Below the pieces are notes generated by a model. It was not told the DNA's origin. It did not search any database and worked only from the letters and a program-made list of their open reading frames with translations. A program made the position numbers and the translations under genes. Shown in pieces: positions 25,124 through 32,074 of a stretch of 64,000 nt of DNA (position 1 is the stretch's first letter; the number at the start of each line of letters is the position of its first letter). The DNA lies in the NCBI RefSeq assembly GCF_008704855.1, contig NZ_CP023691.1, forward strand, positions 3,968,001 through 4,032,000, in the 5' to 3' direction. Source of the stretch: Streptomyces platensis. Lineage in GTDB: Bacteria; Actinomycetota; Actinomycetes; Streptomycetales; Streptomycetaceae.

Positions 25124-25786
25124 ATGCGCATTGTCATCGCAGGTGGACATGGTCAGATCGCGCTGCGGCTGGAGCGGTTGCTCGCCAAGCGCGGGGACGA
25201 GGTCGCGGGCATCATCCGCCGGCCGGAACAGGCCGGTGACGTGCTGGCCGCGGGAGCCGAACCGGTGGTCTGCGACCTGGAGTCGGCGTCGGTGGAGGAT
25301 GTCGCCCGGCACATGGAGGGCGCCGACGCGGCCGTCTTCGCGGCGGGCGCGGGACCGGGCAGCGGCATCGAACGCAAGGACACGGTGGACCGCGGCGCGG
25401 CGGCGGTCTTCGCGGACGCGGCCGAGGCGGCCGGGGTACGGCGCTTCCTCGTCGTCTCGTCCATGGGCGCGGACCGTGAGCCCCCCGAGGGCACCGACCC
25501 GGTCTTCGCCGCGTACCTGCGGGCGAAGGGCGCCGCGGACGCGGACGTACGGGCCCGCGCCGGGCTGGACTGGACGATCCTGCGGCCGGGCCGGCTGACC
25601 AACGACCCCGGCACCGGCCTGGTGGCGCTGGCCGATGCGACCGGCCGCAGCGAGGTGACCCGGGACGATGTGGCGGCCGTCCTGGTGGCGCTGCTCGACG
25701 AGCCGGGCACCACCGGCCGGACGCTGGAGCTGATCGCCGGGGAGGTACCGGTGGAGGACGCGGTGCGGGCGGTGGCCGGGCGCTGA
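25124..25786 (+). CDS. NAD(P)-binding atypical SDR / epimerase-like protein
   Basis: The 220-residue protein has an N-terminal Rossmann motif, MRIVIAGGHGQIALRLERLL, with a GxxGxx variant, and VVCDLESASVEDVARHMEGADAAVFAAGAG as the second nucleotide-contact segment. RRFLVVSSMGAD replaces the usual serine/Tyr-x-x-x-Lys arrangement and no YxxxK is evident. This is the atypical, NmrA/YwnB-like SDR group whose members are often redox sensors or reductases. The gene follows the amidohydrolase by 77 bp on the same strand and is closed by a bidirectional hairpin. Confidence 0.85.
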   Translation: MRIVIAGGHGQIALRLERLLAKRGDEVAGIIRRPEQAGDVLAAGAEPVVCDLESASVEDVARHMEGADAAVFAAGAGPGSGIERKDTVDRGAAAVFADAAEAAGVRRFLVVSSMGADREPPEGTDPVFAAYLRAKGAADADVRARAGLDWTILRPGRLTNDPGTGLVALADATGRSEVTRDDVAAVLVALLDEPGTTGRTLELIAGEVPVEDAVRAVAGR

Positions 25787-25841
25787 GGGGCGGGCCCGCC
25801 CGCTCCGTCCGCCCGTGCGCGGGGGGGAGAGACGGCACAAC

Positions 25842-25885
25842 GAAACGGCCTCTGATCTACGTTTCCGCGGATCAGGGGCCGTTTC
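25842..25885. terminator. Terminator after the SDR gene
   Basis: Two 16-base arms (25842-25857 and 25870-25885) with one G-U-type position flank a 12-base loop; the ends read GAAA and TTTC. It could stop transcription from both sides. Confidence 0.75.
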
Positions 25886-26006
25886 ACTGCTGAGCGCGGC
25901 AGGAGCGGCGCCGCCGGGGGGCTGAAAGCCGTCGGGTCCTCGCCGGCGTTTGGTCCCTGTGCAGGCGGGTTGCCGCCCGGCACTGCTGGGGCAGGAAATG
26001 ACGAAA

Positions 26007-26042
26007 GGGCCCGTGACCAGCTTTTACGCTGGTCACGGGCCC
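26007..26042 (-). terminator. Displaced original terminator of tRNA-Tyr
   Basis: Perfect 15-bp arms (26007-26021 and 26028-26042) with loop TTTTAC lie just outside the left attachment repeat, in the orientation that would end a minus-strand tRNA. The other end of the element has a decayed copy with the same loop at 43581-43614. Insertion of the element cut this copy off from the functional tRNA-Tyr gene, which now reads into the other copy. Confidence 0.75.
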
Positions 26043-26050
26043 CTTCACAA

Positions 26051-26104
26051 CCTGTGGCGGCGCCAGGATTCGAACCTGGGAAGGCTGAGCCGGCAGATTT
26101 ACAG
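26051..26104. repeat. Left attachment site of the AICE
   Basis: The 54 bases are identical to 43623-43676 and contain the last 50 bases of a tRNA-Tyr (T-arm and acceptor 3' strand and part of the variable and anticodon arms). The match ends sharply at 26104, where the tRNA sequence is replaced by unrelated element DNA, so this copy is a truncated tRNA remnant. Confidence 0.9.
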
Positions 26105-26157
26105 GCCACTCAGGGGAGGGTGCCTGAGCTGGGCTTTCACTCGTCGAGGGTGCGTAT

Positions 26158-26176
26158 GCCCCACAGGGGCCCCACA
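26158..26176. repeat. Left arm-type repeats (GCCCCACA pair)
   Basis: Two direct copies of GCCCCACA at 26158-26165 and 26169-26176 start 11 bases apart, about 54 bases inside the left core. The same pair with the same 11-base phase occurs near the right core. Such phased direct repeats are expected for integrase arm binding or Xis binding. Confidence 0.55.
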
Positions 26177-26186
26177 AGAGCCCTGT

Positions 26187-26756
26187 TCAGCGGCCAATTG
26201 GCAGGCTCGGCGGGGCCGGTGCCAGGTCATCGAACCCGTGCTCCGCGGGTACGGCTCGGCGCTGCGCCAGCCACCCCGAGACCCGTGGGCCACCGTTGAC
26301 CGCCCCGCCCTCCCGCACGGTGCGCACATGCTCGAACCCCTGCTGAAGGTAGTACCGCTGTAGCGCGTCGTTGGACGTCCATGCGTCGAGGCGCAGCCAG
26401 TTGGCGCCGGCACGGAACGCCCGATCCCCCGCCCAGTCGAGTAGTCGGCCGCCGAGGTTTTGCCCCGAGTGAGTGCGGGCCACGGTGAGCTTGTTGACGA
26501 ACATGGAGGGCTCACCAAGTTCCTGCTCCGTCCAGAGCCCGTCCTCGGCTTCCGGCGTGAGCGTGATGGTGGCGGCGGTCGCATCCCCATCCAGCACCAT
26601 GAAGACGGTGCCGCGCCGGATCGTGGCCAGTAGGCGGTCAGCCGGATATGGCCGCTGCCACTGGTCGCTTCCAAGCTGGGTGAGCCAGGCTGCGGCTTCC
26701 TCGCGGAAGGCCAGCAGCTTGGCTACGTCGCCTGGCTGAGCTGGGGTGATTTTCAC
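26187..26756 (-). CDS. GNAT-family N-acetyltransferase
   Basis: The 189-residue product has a GNAT fold: MKITPAQPGDVAKLLAFREEAAAW (beta1-alpha1), VFMVLDGDATAATITL, VNKLTVARTHSGQNLGGRLL with the acetyl-CoA loop in a QNLGGR variant of Q/RxxGxG/A, and NDALQRYYLQQGFEHVRTV as motif B. The substrate is unknown. Its start overlaps the stop of the GntR gene by four bases (ATGA), so the two are translationally coupled. In pSAM2 the gene linked to the GntR-type korSA region is the Nudix protein pif; here a GNAT occupies a comparable place. It sits at the extreme left of the element. Confidence 0.85.
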   Translation of the reverse strand: MKITPAQPGDVAKLLAFREEAAAWLTQLGSDQWQRPYPADRLLATIRRGTVFMVLDGDATAATITLTPEAEDGLWTEQELGEPSMFVNKLTVARTHSGQNLGGRLLDWAGDRAFRAGANWLRLDAWTSNDALQRYYLQQGFEHVRTVREGGAVNGGPRVSGWLAQRRAVPAEHGFDDLAPAPPSLPIGR

Positions 26757-27526
26757 TGGGACTCGTTTTCGCTTCGGGCGGAGAGGTCGCCGATCTCGTA
26801 GTTCATCCGGTTGAGGTCACCGCGGAACGTGGTGACAGTGCAGCGAATCGGGCGGTCCGCCGAATAGCCCGTACGCGTCCAGATGAGGATCGGAATGCCC
26901 GCACCGATCTCCAGTAGCCGCGCTTCATCGGGGGTCGGCATCCGGGTAGCGATCTCATCGAAGTAGCCGACCTGCTCAACGCCTCGACCGGCGAGGTACC
27001 GCGTCGTGCCCTCGGCGATGTCCCCCGGCTCGGCCAGGCGCGGGGCTTTGTCAGCGAGCCAGGAGGGGTAGTACGTAGCCTGCGTCGACCACGGCACGTC
27101 GTCCACGAAGCGGTGGCAGAACCGCAGAACTGCGCGGGATTCCGGCTCGACCTTCAGCCGCTCGGCAATGTCGGCCGGCGTCGTCAGGATCTCGACCCGG
27201 AACGATTGGTGCGGCCGGCGACCGGCATTGGTCACGTCCGTGCTGTACGCGTCGCCGTTCTGAGGGAAGCTCAGGTTCTCGAAGCGGGATGCATTCAGCT
27301 CGAAGACCTCATGCGTCCGCACCTCGTACCCGAGACCTTGACTGGACGAGATCAGACCCTCGCTGACCAGCTGACTCAGTCCGGACCGAATCGTGTTTCG
27401 GGACGCTTCGAATCGCGCTGACAGCTCGCTCTCAGAGGGCAGCCGTTCACCCGGGCGATACACCTCGTTGACGATCTCCCGCCGAAGGGCGTCGGCCACC
27501 TGTCGGTACTTCGGCTGCTTAGTCAT
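26753..27526 (-). CDS. GntR-family (HutC-type) transcriptional regulator
   Basis: From ATG 27526 the protein has 257 residues. The N-terminal winged helix reads YRQVADALRREIVNEVYRPGERLPSESELSARFEASRNTIRSGL (about residues 6-50). A UTRA-type ligand domain follows (about 85-250, RAVLRFCHRFVDDVPWSTQATYYPSWL). KorSA, the GntR repressor of pSAM2 transfer and activation, is the closest known role. GGAGG lies very close to the ATG, so an in-frame GTG 18 bases upstream is an alternative start. Two near-identical palindromes lie 27-99 bases upstream and probably serve for autoregulation and control of the divergent gene run. Confidence 0.88.
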   Translation of the reverse strand: MTKQPKYRQVADALRREIVNEVYRPGERLPSESELSARFEASRNTIRSGLSQLVSEGLISSSQGLGYEVRTHEVFELNASRFENLSFPQNGDAYSTDVTNAGRRPHQSFRVEILTTPADIAERLKVEPESRAVLRFCHRFVDDVPWSTQATYYPSWLADKAPRLAEPGDIAEGTTRYLAGRGVEQVGYFDEIATRMPTPDEARLLEIGAGIPILIWTRTGYSADRPIRCTVTTFRGDLNRMNYEIGDLSARSENESQ

Positions 27527-27552
27527 GCCTCCATCATGACGCACTCGCTCAA

Positions 27553-27566
27553 CTTGTTGGTACATG
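27553..27566. promoter_or_regulatory. Operator-like palindrome, GntR-proximal copy
   Basis: On the minus strand this site reads CATGTACCAACAAG, which matches the distal site CTTGTACCTACAAG at 12 of 14 positions. It lies 27 bases upstream of the GntR ATG, where a bound repressor would block transcription of its own gene. Confidence 0.55.
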
Positions 27567-27611
27567 TGGCTTGACGAGACTCGCATCACAGGGCAGCATC
27601 TTTCCCAGCAG

Positions 27612-27625
27612 CTTGTACCTACAAG
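27612..27625. promoter_or_regulatory. Operator-like palindrome, distal copy
   Basis: CTTGTACCTACAAG has perfect 6-bp arms CTTGTA/TACAAG around CC. GntR/HutC proteins usually bind such two-fold sites. It is 59 bases from the proximal copy. Confidence 0.6.
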
Positions 27626-27722
27626 TTGCGCAGGCGGTGCAGCACCATTGAGCATGCCTGTTTGCGTGATCTGCGCCGCCCGGACGGCCCCGTGACACGG
27701 GTCGAAAGGAAGCGGTCGTTGC

Positions 27723-27739
27723 TTGAGAACTGAACAGTG
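27723..27739 (+). promoter_or_regulatory. rRNA-leader-like motif
   Basis: TTGAGAACTGAACAGTG closely resembles the conserved TTGAGAACTCAACAG element found in front of 16S rRNA in actinobacterial rrn leaders. Here it precedes the plus-strand gene run of the element by about 570 bases. A role in antitermination or processing of the long transfer transcript is possible but not shown. Confidence 0.4.
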
Positions 27740-28306
27740 ATCGTGCGGGGCTGACGCGAGAGCGGCGGTCGCGGTAGGTGCCTAGGGCGAGGGTCCGGGG
27801 GCAAACCGCCGTGATGGACGACGTTCTCCTTCTAGCGCTTGGCAGGCGGTAGGAGCAGTACAGCGGGGCCCCAACGCACGTGGCGAGATGAGACAGATCG
27901 CCCCCGAGACGACCGGGTGATGTCGTCGGCGGCACCACATGCCACTGCACCGGCTCTGGAGAACACCCCTAACTGTGCCACCCCGTGCAGCCGCCCTGCT
28001 GGCGTCAGAGCAGTGACGATGACGCGCCCGATTTTCCCGGCTCGGGACCGATGCTCCGTGGCAACGGCACATCGGTGAAGCCGTGTCCCTGCTCCTGCGG
28101 GAGGTCGGTGTGACCCGACGACATACCTGGGCGCCGTCCTGATGGACCGGCCGGCGGCGCCTGCACGAGATCCGGTCCGCTTCTACCTGGTTCCGCCGCA
28201 CTTGATGCGGCGGCCGGTTGCCTCCTCCGCCCGTCCCGCGCGTCTTGCGCGCTGTACGGGCGGGGCTGAGGGGAGCCGGAAGCCCGGCCCCGAGAGGGGG
28301 AGTTCG

Positions 28307-28759
28307 ATGGAGATCGCTGCCGCCGTTGTCGCGGTCATCGGCACCGTGCTGGGTGCTGGTGTCGTCGGTGTCCAGCAGTACTGCACGGCTCGGTCGCAGC
28401 GCCGTGAGGCCCTGCGGGACCGGGCCCTGAAGGCCCTGTGCGAGCTGAGCACCGCGCTGGCCGATCACCGCCGCGCGATGTGGGTGCGCGAGGACCTGCG
28501 GCTGTCCGGTGCGGCGCCGGCTGATGTGGCTGCCGCCCGTGAGGCCAGCCACGTCACCCGGTCCGCCGTCACCGCCCCGCAGGTCGCCCTGATGGCGCTG
28601 CTGCCGCAGGTCCGTGCCGAGGTGGACGCCGCTGTTCACGCCACGTACGAGATGCGCGGGGCCTCGAACGCTGTCGTCCTGGCGGCCCGGCAGGAGTCGG
28701 CCGTCGATGCGGCCGACTGCCTGGCCGGAACGGCGGCGCGCGTCCTGTCCCGTCCCTGA
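28307..28759 (+). CDS. Small membrane-anchored protein, KilB-like
   Basis: From ATG 28307 (GGGGGAG 4 bases upstream) the 150-residue product begins MEIAAAVVAVIGTVLGAGVVGVQQY, a single N-terminal membrane helix. A basic stretch follows (TARSQRREALRDRALKAL), then an Ala-rich, helical cytoplasmic part that includes CELSTALADHRRAMWVRED. The layout resembles proteins annotated as KilB on Streptomyces conjugative plasmids, which are linked to plasmid spread. I cannot confirm this by alignment. It is the first plus-strand gene of the transfer region. Confidence 0.6.
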   Translation: MEIAAAVVAVIGTVLGAGVVGVQQYCTARSQRREALRDRALKALCELSTALADHRRAMWVREDLRLSGAAPADVAAAREASHVTRSAVTAPQVALMALLPQVRAEVDAAVHATYEMRGASNAVVLAARQESAVDAADCLAGTAARVLSRP

Positions 28760-28848
28760 TCCACCACCCGCAACGGCCTGCACCCCCCGGAGTAGCCGCT
28801 CCGAGGGGTGCCTTTGGGCCGTCCCACTGTTGAAGGAGTACACGACCC

Positions 28849-29118
28849 ATGAAGACCATCGCTGCACTTCAGGCGCTCGTTACGGCCAACCCGCCCGTCG
28901 GCGGCCCGTCGGACGCGGAGCTGGAGGTGATCGAGGCGGAGATGCCGCTCATCTCCGCCGAGGTCGAGCTGCTCGATGCGCAGATCGCCACGCTGGACCG
29001 GACGCCGTCCGAGGAGGATGAGCGCAGGCTGCGCCGGGCCCGGCGCCGTGTGCTGGCTGCGCGCCGTGAGATCGCCAACCGGTCCGCTGCGGCGTTCGTG
29101 CCGGAGGTGGCGGCATGA
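28849..29118 (+). CDS. Small charged helical protein, unknown function
   Basis: The 89-residue product (ATG at 28849, GAAGGAG 10 bases upstream) is nearly all helix and very rich in Glu, Ala and Arg, with a predicted coiled coil from about residue 25 to 80 (EVELLDAQIATLDRTPSEED then RRLRRARRRVLAARREIANR). I do not recognise the family. Its stop overlaps the next start (ATGA), so it is translationally coupled to the following coiled-coil gene. Confidence 0.7.
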   Translation: MKTIAALQALVTANPPVGGPSDAELEVIEAEMPLISAEVELLDAQIATLDRTPSEEDERRLRRARRRVLAARREIANRSAAAFVPEVAA

Positions 29119-29621
29119 TCCGCGTCATCACCCGGACCCGGCTGGCTGCCCTCCAGGAGGACGTCGCCCGGTACCGCGAACGCACTCGTGAGGTGCAGGC
29201 TGCTGCGGATGCGTCCTACGCCGGTCACCTGCGCACTGCCTGGATCCTGACCACCGACGCGGAGGCCGCCGAGCGCGCGGCCGAGGCGAACCGAGCCGAC
29301 GCGCAGATTGCCCGGGAGATCCTGGAGCGCACGGAGGCCCAGCTCGCCGACGCGCGTGCGACGGTGACTGAGCAGGCCGCGCGGATCGACGCGCTGAGCG
29401 GCGACCTGGACGCCATGGCCGAGGCTGTGGTGCTGCTGCACTACGGGCAGCTCCACAGCCTCCATCGCGACGAGGCGGCGGCCAAGCGGCACGCGGCCTC
29501 CTTCGGCATCGACCCGGACGCCTGGGGCACGGTCCCCAGCGACCGTCCGGTTGTGGAGTCGGTCTGGCGCATCTCGCCGCTGAGCAAGTGGGCGGTCGCG
29601 GACGGCGGTGATGCCGGATGA
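29115..29621 (+). CDS. Coiled-coil protein, unknown function
   Basis: The 168-residue product is a long heptad-rich helix from about residue 5 to 110, with dense Ala, Glu and Arg (ERTREVQAAADASYAG, RTEAQLADARATVTEQAARI), then a short C-terminal part with YGQLHSLHRDEAAAKRHAAS. The start overlaps the preceding stop by four bases and the stop overlaps the DUF2637-type gene the same way. Such coupling suggests that the three proteins are made in fixed ratio and may form one membrane-associated assembly. Confidence 0.7.
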   Translation: MIRVITRTRLAALQEDVARYRERTREVQAAADASYAGHLRTAWILTTDAEAAERAAEANRADAQIAREILERTEAQLADARATVTEQAARIDALSGDLDAMAEAVVLLHYGQLHSLHRDEAAAKRHAASFGIDPDAWGTVPSDRPVVESVWRISPLSKWAVADGGDAG

Positions 29622-31357
29622 TCCCGAACCTCTCCAACCTTCTGCCTGGTCAGCCTGGTTGGCTGTCCTGGGCGGTCCCGCTTGCTGGCGCGCTTCTCGC
29701 CGTCGCGGTGGCGATGTGGGGTGTGGGACGGCTGCGGAAGTCCGCGTGGCTGTCGGGCATCGGCCCGCAGGCGATCGTGGCGCTGGGCGGTGTCGCGGTC
29801 AGCGTCTACGGTCTGTGGGGCTTTGCCACCGAGACCGTGCACCTGCCCACGCTGCTCGCGGTTGCGTTCATCTCGGTGTTCGACGCGGCGGAGATGACGC
29901 TGCTGGTGATGCTCTACCGCACCGCCGACCCCCAGGTCGGCTGGACGCGGGAGCTGCACCTGATGCACCGCACCGCCTGGACCCTGGTGGGCTTCTCCGG
30001 CGCGATGAACGCCGTCCACGCCCCGAACTGGTGGGCCCGGCCGGTGCTCGCCGCGGTGCCGGCACTGGCCGCGTGGCTGATCGAACTCCAGCTGCGCAGC
30101 AAGCTCCACAGCCCGAAGCCGGACGCGGACGAGGAGGGTGCGCGGCCGGGGCCCGCGCGGCTGGTGGCGTTGCTGTGGCAGCACGCCTGGTCCGGCCTGT
30201 TCGCTGTGCTGGGCCTGGACGCCCGCACGTCTTCCTCCGCCATCGCCCGCGCGGCGATGGCACAGCGAGCGGCGCTGCGCGTCTACCGGCTGCGGCTGGC
30301 TCTGGAGGCCGGTGCGCCTGCTGGTCGTCCTCGGGCGGCGCGGCGGGTGGAGCGTCGGCGGGAGAAGCTGCGGGGCCGGGCCCAAAAGGCCCTGGACCGT
30401 GCGGACGTGGCGACCGATTCTGCGCAGTCGCTGGCGCTGGTGCGGCGGCTGGCCGCCCTGACCCGCGCGGAGGAAGTCGCGCGCCTGGACTACTCCGACA
30501 CCACGGCCGTCCTGGCGCTGATCGAGGATCTGGCGGTGACGGCGGGAGCGCAGCGCCTCGAATCCTCCGCGCTGGCGGAGGAAGCCGAGGACGCGCGGCA
30601 GCGCGCGGAGGCCGCGCGGGAGGAAGCCGACGATGCGCGGCAGGAGGCGGAGGGTGCGCGGCAGCGCGCGGAAGAGGCCCTGACTGCCGCGCGGGAGGAG
30701 CTGGCCCGCGTGCAAGAGGCGCGCGATGCGGCCCTTGAGGACGAGTCCGGGGTGGCCGAGCAGGCGCGCGGTGCGCGGCAGCGCGCGGAAGACGCGCGGA
30801 AGGCCGAGCAGGACGCGCGGCAGCGCGCGGCAGAGGTCCTCAAGACCGCGCAGGCCGACGCCGAGCGGCTGCGGACCGAGGCCGCGGCCGGCCTGGAAGA
30901 GGTCCGCGGCGCCATCACCGAGCAGCAGGAAGTCCTGTCCTCCCTCACCCGCCAGGCGCAGCAGGCGCGCGACGAGACCAGCGGCCAGCAGGACGAGTTG
31001 GCGCAGGTCAGCCGCGACATTGAGGAAGCCACACTGATCCGTGACCGGCTGCGCGGCGACCTGGCTGCCCTGCGCCCGCAGGCTCCGGAAGGGGCCGTGT
31101 CAGGGGAGGGGCCGGTGTGGAAGTCGCCGGCCAAGGAGCAGGGCTGGCAGCACTACCTCCACACCCTGACGGCCACCGAAGGCCGTGCCGAGCCGACGGC
31201 GGCCGACCTGGCCGAGCGGTTCGGTGTGGACGGCGGGAACGCGCGGAACTGGCTGCGGGACTTCCGTGCCGCGCGCGCCGCGCAGCTCGCCGCGCACCAG
31301 CCGCGCGCAGCCGCGCACCACGCCGTTAACGGCACCGCGGCGACCAGCGCAGCCTGA
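29618..31357 (+). CDS. DUF2637-type membrane protein with long coiled coil
   Basis: The 579-residue protein has four transmembrane helices in the first 165 residues (PLAGALLAVAVAMWGVG, AIVALGGVAVSVYGLWGF, LLAVAFISVFDAAEMTLLVM, WALVGFSGAMNAVHA-like segment). This layout is typical of DUF2637/spread-type proteins of conjugative elements. A coiled coil of about 220 residues follows, made of degenerate repeats of the type AEDARQRAEAAREEADDARQ (about residues 310-470). A C-terminal helix-turn-helix-like segment (AEPTAADLAERFGVDGGNAR) resembles a winged-helix DNA contact. The gene is coupled to its neighbours on both sides (ATGA and TGATG overlaps). Role in transfer is inferred from context. Confidence 0.72.
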   Translation: MIPNLSNLLPGQPGWLSWAVPLAGALLAVAVAMWGVGRLRKSAWLSGIGPQAIVALGGVAVSVYGLWGFATETVHLPTLLAVAFISVFDAAEMTLLVMLYRTADPQVGWTRELHLMHRTAWTLVGFSGAMNAVHAPNWWARPVLAAVPALAAWLIELQLRSKLHSPKPDADEEGARPGPARLVALLWQHAWSGLFAVLGLDARTSSSAIARAAMAQRAALRVYRLRLALEAGAPAGRPRAARRVERRREKLRGRAQKALDRADVATDSAQSLALVRRLAALTRAEEVARLDYSDTTAVLALIEDLAVTAGAQRLESSALAEEAEDARQRAEAAREEADDARQEAEGARQRAEEALTAAREELARVQEARDAALEDESGVAEQARGARQRAEDARKAEQDARQRAAEVLKTAQADAERLRTEAAAGLEEVRGAITEQQEVLSSLTRQAQQARDETSGQQDELAQVSRDIEEATLIRDRLRGDLAALRPQAPEGAVSGEGPVWKSPAKEQGWQHYLHTLTATEGRAEPTAADLAERFGVDGGNARNWLRDFRAARAAQLAAHQPRAAAHHAVNGTAATSAA

Positions 31358-31734
31358 TGCCGGCGCCCCGCTTCTGGGACCCCGACGGCACCAAGTTCGG
31401 GGTCCCCACCTACCCGTGGCACCTCGCCCCGGACGGTCTGGCCACCCGCGCGCAGCTGCGCGCGGCAGGGCTGAGGCCGGGCGGACAGGAGATCGCCGCA
31501 CAGATCCTGTGGCGCTCGCGCCGCGCACACGGCGGCATCCGCGCCGCCTACCTCTACCGCATCGACCTGGCCAAGCCGGTCCGGCCGATGACGCCGGCGA
31601 AGTGGGCGGCCGTCGACGCGGCCCTCGCCGCCCGCCGCCTCTGCCCTTCCTGCGGCTTGGACCGCGGCTACATCATCCCCAACTCGCTAGGCGTCTGCGT
31701 GACCTGCGCGGACGCAACCTCCCTCGCCGCCTGA
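31357..31734 (+). CDS. RRQRL-motif type zinc-binding protein
   Basis: The 125-residue product starts MPAPRFWDPDGTKFGVPTYP, then TRAQLRAAGLRPGGQE, and near the C-terminus has two CxxC pairs (CPSCG and CVTCAD, about residues 97-118) that should bind one zinc. This fits the small RRQRL-motif zinc-binding proteins of actinobacterial mobile elements, whose function is unknown. Its start overlaps the preceding stop (TGATG). Confidence 0.7.
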   Translation: MPAPRFWDPDGTKFGVPTYPWHLAPDGLATRAQLRAAGLRPGGQEIAAQILWRSRRAHGGIRAAYLYRIDLAKPVRPMTPAKWAAVDAALAARRLCPSCGLDRGYIIPNSLGVCVTCADATSLAA

Positions 31735-31760
31735 CAACCGCTTATTCAAGGAGATTCGCT

Positions 31761-31994
31761 GTGACCAGCCAGAACCAGACCCAGACCGCCCAGCAGCAGG
31801 GCACTCACCAGTGGGTGATCACTCTGGAGAAGCCCGGCCGAGTCTCGGGAAGCTGGTACGGGGCCTACACCCCGCCCGCCGGCGCCACACGCCACGACGT
31901 GTTCACGGTGCTCAAGAGCGGGATCGAGGCGGAGAACCCGGAACTCGCCGGGGCCACCGTCATCTTTTTCGCCCTGGAGCCCAATCAGCTCTGA
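31761..31994 (+). CDS. Small hypothetical protein of the AICE
   Basis: From GTG 31761 (AAGGAG 8 bases upstream) the product has 77 residues: a Gln/Thr-rich start (TSQNQTQTAQQQGTHQW) and then a compact part with WVITLEKPGRVSGSWYGAYT and IFFALEPNQL. No membrane segment. The family is not recognised; similar short proteins often sit in the spread region of Streptomyces elements. Confidence 0.65.
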   Translation: MTSQNQTQTAQQQGTHQWVITLEKPGRVSGSWYGAYTPPAGATRHDVFTVLKSGIEAENPELAGATVIFFALEPNQL

Positions 31995-32074
31995 GCCCGC
32001 CTGCGTTTGGCGCCCCGGCCCGCTTCCTACGGCCCGGCCGGGGCGCCGTCGTGCACTCCGAAGGAGCTTCATCA

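Larger units (their letters stand above)
27527..28306. other. Control region between the GntR gene and the spread/transfer genes
   Basis: This 780-bp stretch has no convincing coding sequence; the long minus-strand frame across it ignores normal codon bias. It holds the two operator-like palindromes, an rRNA-leader-like motif at 27723-27739 and about 570 bases leading to the first plus-strand gene at 28307. Promoters for both directions must lie here, but I could not assign hexamers with confidence. Confidence 0.6.

Noticed and set aside
26055..26104. A second tRNA-Tyr gene at the left end of the element
   Set aside because: Only the 3' 50 bases are tRNA-like; the acceptor 5' strand, D-arm and most of the anticodon arm are missing. 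It is the truncated attachment-site copy.
27782..28867. A 361-codon minus-strand frame in the AICE control region
   Set aside because: It crosses the non-coding control region and two plus-strand genes, has no plausible start site and shows no domain; codon bias does not fit.
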